From positions 1 to 7,701 of the forward strand of contig JBMOLC010000026.1 in NCBI GenBank assembly GCA_049324215.1: a DNA stretch of 7,701 bases, written 5' to 3'. The notes beneath the pieces are model-generated. The model did not search any database, was not told the DNA's origin, and saw only the letters and a program-made list of their open reading frames with translations. This DNA is from JBMOLC01 sp049324215. GTDB taxonomy: Bacteria > Patescibacteriota > Microgenomatia > UBA8517. Both the position numbers and the translations under genes were made by a program. Shown one piece after another: positions 4,521 through 7,701 of the stretch (its first letter is position 1; every line of letters begins with the position of its first letter).

Positions 4521-6083
4521 TTAGGGCGCAACCTCTTTCCACCGCATCCTTCGGTGGGTGAAGACCCGGGGGAAGGTGGCGATAATCTCCGGGGCGTATT
4601 CAAAGAACTCGGCCGGAGTATTGGCATTTGCAGCTCCCAGGTCTCTTTCTAAGACTACGCCGTCGTAGGCAGCCACACTGCCTCGGACACTAAGTTGAGA
4701 AGAGGCAATACCGGTTCTCAACTCGCCTTCGGCTAAGTAAACTCCTTCAATGTCATCAACCGAGGGGTCAACCCTGATGTCCCCCTTTAGTCCATTGGCG
4801 TCTTTCCCAACCACGGCCATGAAAAAGCCTTGGCCGGGGTTTTGGAGCTGGATTCTGCCGTTGATATATAAATCTGCCTTTTCAACCATGAGGACTACTC
4901 GCCTACTCCCTACCAAATTGACATTGCCATTGATGACGAGGTCGCCCAAGGTAGGCCCATTCCAGTGGTACCAAAAGTAACCCCGACTGGGTGCCCCTCC
5001 TGAATTAAAGGTTCCCCCGGTAACAGGCGGGGTGAGTTCGTTGAAGATGACGTCATCGGGAATCTGTTTACGGAAATAGTTGTAGTTATAGACCCTGGTT
5101 CCTAAGAAAGAAGAGTTGGCGCTCCAGTTATATGGTGCTTCAGCCGCATTCCCTGTTCCTGCTCCTGAGAGGAAATCTGCAGTTGCTCCCCCATAGGCAG
5201 GCACCCCAGGGAATCCTCCCGTGCCCCTTAAACCAAAGACGGGGTTACAGGCAGGCAGTGTACAAGAACCCGGGATGGGAGAAATAAGGTCTCCATTGGT
5301 GGTCACATCCGCATCCCTTACCTGCCACCAAGGACCAGGAGGAGTAACATTCACGGTTGAGGTGTCGGTGCATCTTGCCACCCCACCCATGACCACGTCC
5401 GAGGTGACGGTGGTTGAGCCGGTGGAAACTCCGCTAGCCTGAGTTGAGTAAACAGGGGTTGAGTCCGAAGCCGGATTGACGGTGGCAATACCCGTGTTTG
5501 CCGAGGAGAAATTCACCTGGTCAACCGTGCCACTCCCTATCGTTACCGAGGCCGTCAGGGTTCCAGCTGAGCCCACATCTACAGTCAAAGTATTGGGTAG
5601 AAGGTCAACTGTACACGCTGGCGTTGGTGTAGGGGTGGGAGTTGGAGTTGGAGATGGCGTGGGGGTAGCCGTCTCTCTAACACAACAACCGGTAGAATAA
5701 GAGTAGATGGGGTCACAACTCCGTCCATTGTTGTAGATATTACAACCCACTTGGAAATCAGATGTGGGGTAATTCCCAGTAATTGTCACTTGACAAACCT
5801 TAGTATTTGTTGATGTTGAACAAGCTCCCCCTATCCATCTGTCACACCTCCAAGTGCCATTGCACCTCCAGGCTCCGTAGTTATTACAGATATATTTAGA
5901 ACCGTTCCAACGGCATTCTTTCGCATTGATATTTACTCGAGCTTGATAGTCGGGTATACCGCAAAACCAACCAGAGCCACAGGCTGCATCGGCTAGCACC
6001 GGGTCAGCTGAAAATAAACGCAAAAGAAAAAAAGCCCCCAGACTACAAAAAAATACTGCAAGAGCAAAGCGTACCTTTCTCAT
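4521..6083 (-). CDS. Large secreted multidomain protein with Cys-rich head, Pro/Thr stalk and Ig-like domain
   Basis: The 520-residue product begins with a signal peptide (MRKVRFALAVFF..., cleavage likely after VLA at residue 31). Residues 35-134 hold 12 cysteines (including GCC at 132-134) and many Trp, Asn and Gly: an even number, consistent with a disulfide-stabilised exported domain. A Pro/Thr stalk (TPTPSPTPTPTPTPTP) occupies about 140-155. Residues 157-247 look like a bacterial Ig-like (BIG2-type) domain with one cysteine near each end (157, 238). From about 252 (WWQVRDADV) the protein becomes Gly/Asn-rich with short beta repeats such as GDLVINGNVNLVGSRRVVL and ADLYINGRIQL, possibly a beta-solenoid, and ends in MRWKEVAP. 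This C-terminal pattern resembles uncharacterised secreted proteins of Microgenomates (from memory). No LPxTG or membrane anchor is seen. It starts 7 nt after the upstream membrane protein gene. Function is unknown; a surface or adhesion role is inference. Confidence 0.88.
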   Translation of the reverse strand: MRKVRFALAVFFCSLGAFFLLRLFSADPVLADAACGSGWFCGIPDYQARVNINAKECRWNGSKYICNNYGAWRCNGTWRCDRWIGGACSTSTNTKVCQVTITGNYPTSDFQVGCNIYNNGRSCDPIYSYSTGCCVRETATPTPSPTPTPTPTPTPACTVDLLPNTLTVDVGSAGTLTASVTIGSGTVDQVNFSSANTGIATVNPASDSTPVYSTQASGVSTGSTTVTSDVVMGGVARCTDTSTVNVTPPGPWWQVRDADVTTNGDLISPIPGSCTLPACNPVFGLRGTGGFPGVPAYGGATADFLSGAGTGNAAEAPYNWSANSSFLGTRVYNYNYFRKQIPDDVIFNELTPPVTGGTFNSGGAPSRGYFWYHWNGPTLGDLVINGNVNLVGSRRVVLMVEKADLYINGRIQLQNPGQGFFMAVVGKDANGLKGDIRVDPSVDDIEGVYLAEGELRTGIASSQLSVRGSVAAYDGVVLERDLGAANANTPAEFFEYAPEIIATFPRVFTHRRMRWKEVAP

Positions 6084-6090
6084 ACCGTTA

Positions 6091-6696
6091 TTACCTTGGG
6101 ATCATTATCTCGGAAATTTGTATAACTTGCTCGCTTTTAGGAAAACTTGTTTTTTGTAATAAAGCCGCCTTCAGCTTTTCGATGAACGACAGATATGAGT
6201 CTGCCAACTCACTGCTGTCTAATAATTGAAAGTTTTTATCCCGCGTCACAATGAAAAGCTCGACTAAATCTCCTTTCTTTATACTTCCTATAAATTCTTC
6301 TGGTGTTTTCGCGCTACACCTATCGCTTGTACAGACCCCCACCAAAGGACTCTTACCTCCCAGACGTGCCTTATAGATATGCATCCACCAAAACTTGTCG
6401 AAATAGCCTATTTCAATAAATGCTTCGTCTGCTGAAACACTTTGGATATCCCTGATACAGGCAGTTGTTTTCCAGTCCTGGAACCCCTCATCTTCGAATT
6501 CATAAGCCTCAGATACTATACCTGTAAGATAAGGTCTGCCAAGGACATTCCTGCAGAGAAGAACACCCTTTTTTATCAGTATCCCTAAGACAAAGAAAAA
6601 GGCAACCAAAATTACGAAAGCCCCAATTGCCAGTAAAGGTAGCTTATTAGATTTGGTGCTTGTCTGTTCGGCCGTGCTTGGATTATCGATTTGCAA
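6091..6696 (-). CDS. Single-pass membrane protein of unknown function, paralogue of the next lipoprotein
   Basis: The 201-residue product has a short polar Ser/Thr-rich N-terminus, one hydrophobic helix at about 19-41 (LPLLAIGAFVILVAFFFVLG) followed by KK, and an outside domain with four cysteines (48, 80, 122, 127). This would be an N-in, C-out tethered protein. Residues 90-200 match the C-terminal part of the neighbouring upstream protein: GYFDKFWWMHIY here against GFYDEDAALHIY there, then PLVGVC against SLVGIC, with a second Cys 4 to 5 residues on and an 'A' two further on. I do not recognise the family. The start is a TTG at 6696, since no ATG or GTG lies before the helix and a TAA closes the frame upstream. 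A good promoter ends only about 9 nt before this codon, so the mRNA may be nearly leaderless. It probably forms a unit with the secreted protein gene that follows. Confidence 0.82.
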   Translation of the reverse strand: MQIDNPSTAEQTSTKSNKLPLLAIGAFVILVAFFFVLGILIKKGVLLCRNVLGRPYLTGIVSEAYEFEDEGFQDWKTTACIRDIQSVSADEAFIEIGYFDKFWWMHIYKARLGGKSPLVGVCTSDRCSAKTPEEFIGSIKKGDLVELFIVTRDKNFQLLDSSELADSYLSFIEKLKAALLQKTSFPKSEQVIQISEIMIPR

Positions 6697-6705
6697 TCTA
6701 ATTCT

Positions 6706-6734
6706 ATTATGAGAAATGATTAATCCAATCTCAA
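6706..6734 (-). promoter_or_regulatory. Candidate sigma-70 promoter for the membrane protein and large secreted protein
   Basis: On the minus strand, TTGAGA (6734-6729, 5 of 6) and CATAAT (6711-6706, 5 of 6) are separated by 17 bp. This is the best-balanced promoter match in the window. Transcription would begin near 6699-6700, only a few bases before the TTG start at 6696. It lies in the 71-nt gap between two envelope protein genes. Confidence 0.6.
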
Positions 6735-6767
6735 TAGTCTTACCAATACAAATTTAGTCTCAGAGTC

Positions 6768-7701
6768 TCACCAAAAAGAAACTTGATTTACGGGAATGGA
6801 AAAACCTTCTGGTGCACTAGGAAAGCCTTTGTGTTCTCGAAGAGCTGTAATAATCTCTTGAGTTATTGAGTCGGTTCCTCCAGGGATGAGATACGCGATC
6901 ATCTGCCGGTTATCACTTTGCGAATACCACTCTCTTAGTCTTTCTGTTGCATCTGCGGGGTTCATGGCCTCGCAGTGCTGGGGTAATAAGCATATCCCTA
7001 CTAGAGATTGATTGCTGAAGCTGATTTCATAGATGTGGAGTGCTGCATCCTCGTCATAAAATCCTACCCTAATACTTCCTTCATCAGAAATATCAACCAA
7101 AACTGAAAAAAGAGTATCGTCCCGATGTATTCCCGTGGGCAACCCGCTACCTTCCTCAAATTGATACCAACTTTCTCCCGCTGCTAGAAAGGGAGGACCA
7201 GACCAGACCCCATCCCGAAAACTGACTAGCATCTCTCGATGCCTACCTAGATTGGCGACAATCGCCTCGCCATCAGGTTGCAGCAGACTTAGAGGTATAG
7301 TCACTGGCTCGTTTTTTTCTGTCGTAAAGGAGATAGTCGCATCTTCGGTGTTTATCTCTCCTACTGGAAGCGACTCACCTTTTTGCCATAAATACAAAAT
7401 ACTCCTTCCTTGATCATCCTCTCTGGGATAGACTCCTAAGCCGGCCTCCCTGAGTGTATTTATTGGCGAGGCCACTTCTTCTGGAAAGTCTGCAGGATTG
7501 TAATCTGGCAGCTCGGGAGTTGGAGTCGCTTGGGGAGTTAATGTCGGCTCTGGGGTTGCCTCAACTGTCGGGGTAGCCTCGGTTGCCTGAGGTGTAGGGG
7601 AAGATTCGGGGGGCCAGGGCATGTTGGCGCGGGTATCCCAGACTCCACAGGCGGTGGCGACGGCTGGCAAAAGGATTGGCACGGCTTTGAGGAATGCTCT
7701 T
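6768..7701 (-). CDS. Probable lipoprotein with Pro/Thr linker, N-terminus cut by right edge
   Basis: The frame is open to the right edge; a GTG at 7682 would give 304 residues, but it has no Shine-Dalgarno sequence and the hydrophobic run continues upstream (RAFLKAVPILLPAVATAC), so the true start is probably outside. Counting from that GTG, VATAC at 8-12 resembles a lipobox with Cys12 as the lipidated residue, though Ala at -3 is less usual than Leu. A Pro/Thr/Glu linker (about 24-60, for example TPEPTLTPQATPTPE) leads to a region with ILYLWQKGESLPVGEI at 95-110 and a tail (about 200-304) that carries the domain shared with the next gene: VGFYDEDAALHIY, SLVGIC, HCEAM. It would sit outside the membrane on a flexible stalk. 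The family is unknown to me. A solute-binding or surface sensor role is possible but not supported by a motif. Confidence 0.8.
   Translation of the reverse strand, partial: RAFLKAVPILLPAVATACGVWDTRANMPWPPESSPTPQATEATPTVEATPEPTLTPQATPTPELPDYNPADFPEEVASPINTLREAGLGVYPREDDQGRSILYLWQKGESLPVGEINTEDATISFTTEKNEPVTIPLSLLQPDGEAIVANLGRHREMLVSFRDGVWSGPPFLAAGESWYQFEEGSGLPTGIHRDDTLFSVLVDISDEGSIRVGFYDEDAALHIYEISFSNQSLVGICLLPQHCEAMNPADATERLREWYSQSDNRQMIAYLIPGGTDSITQEIITALREHKGFPSAPEGFSIPVNQVSFW

Noticed and set aside
4516..4531. TTGCG/CGCAA dyad across the stop codon of the 520-residue gene, as a terminator.
   Set aside because: Only 5 bp, overlaps coding sequence and is followed by just three T residues.
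5625..5660. GT-rich tandem repeat as a regulatory or CRISPR-like element.
   Set aside because: It is the DNA of the Pro/Thr stalk read from the other strand; no spacers or palindromic repeats.

Overview
The window looks like a piece of a bacterial genome of the Candidate Phyla Radiation (Patescibacteria), most likely the Microgenomates side. This is inference. It rests on short tightly packed or overlapping genes all on one strand, a compact lower mevalonate gene cluster, a tiny MerR/excisionase-like HTH protein, and secreted proteins with Pro/Thr stalks and a C-terminal sheet-rich domain ending in 'KEVAP', an architecture I associate with that group. UGA acts as a stop (for example at the end of the decarboxylase gene), so the UGA-as-glycine lineages (Absconditabacteria, Gracilibacteria) are unlikely. 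A Chloroflexi relative is the main alternative.

Every gene I can support lies on the minus strand, so transcription runs from the right edge to the left. In that order: (1) 7701-4521, an envelope cluster: a probable lipoprotein cut by the right edge, a one-helix membrane protein that shares a C-terminal domain with it, and a 520-residue secreted protein with a 12-cysteine head, a Pro/Thr stalk, an Ig-like domain and a long Gly/Asn-rich region. (2) 4487-3536, a promoter with 9-bp-spaced direct repeats, an HTH regulator and a histidine phosphatase. (3) 3536-2260, a leader or small ORF, a 65-residue protein of unknown function with a very strong ribosome binding site, and a mevalonate kinase. 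(4) 2267-334, a phosphomevalonate-kinase-like GHMP kinase and diphosphomevalonate decarboxylase. (5) 331-1, a 49-residue small ORF 2 nt behind the decarboxylase, a perfect TATAAT box, and the first 52 codons of another secreted Pro/Thr-rich protein.

The three GHMP enzymes overlap by 8 and 4 nt and together would convert mevalonate to isopentenyl diphosphate. The upper pathway (HMG-CoA synthase and reductase) and IPP isomerase are not in the window. Which of the two kinases acts on mevalonate and which on phosphomevalonate is inferred from motifs and is not certain.

There is no tRNA, rRNA, CRISPR array, insertion sequence or convincing rho-independent terminator. No stretch over about 300 bases lacks a gene; the longest gaps are 3275-3535 (if the small ORF there is not real) and 4397-4520. 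I do not see a complete novel system. The most interesting items are the paralogous membrane-protein pair, the unassigned small proteins attached to the mevalonate operon, and the leader/ORF conflict upstream of it.
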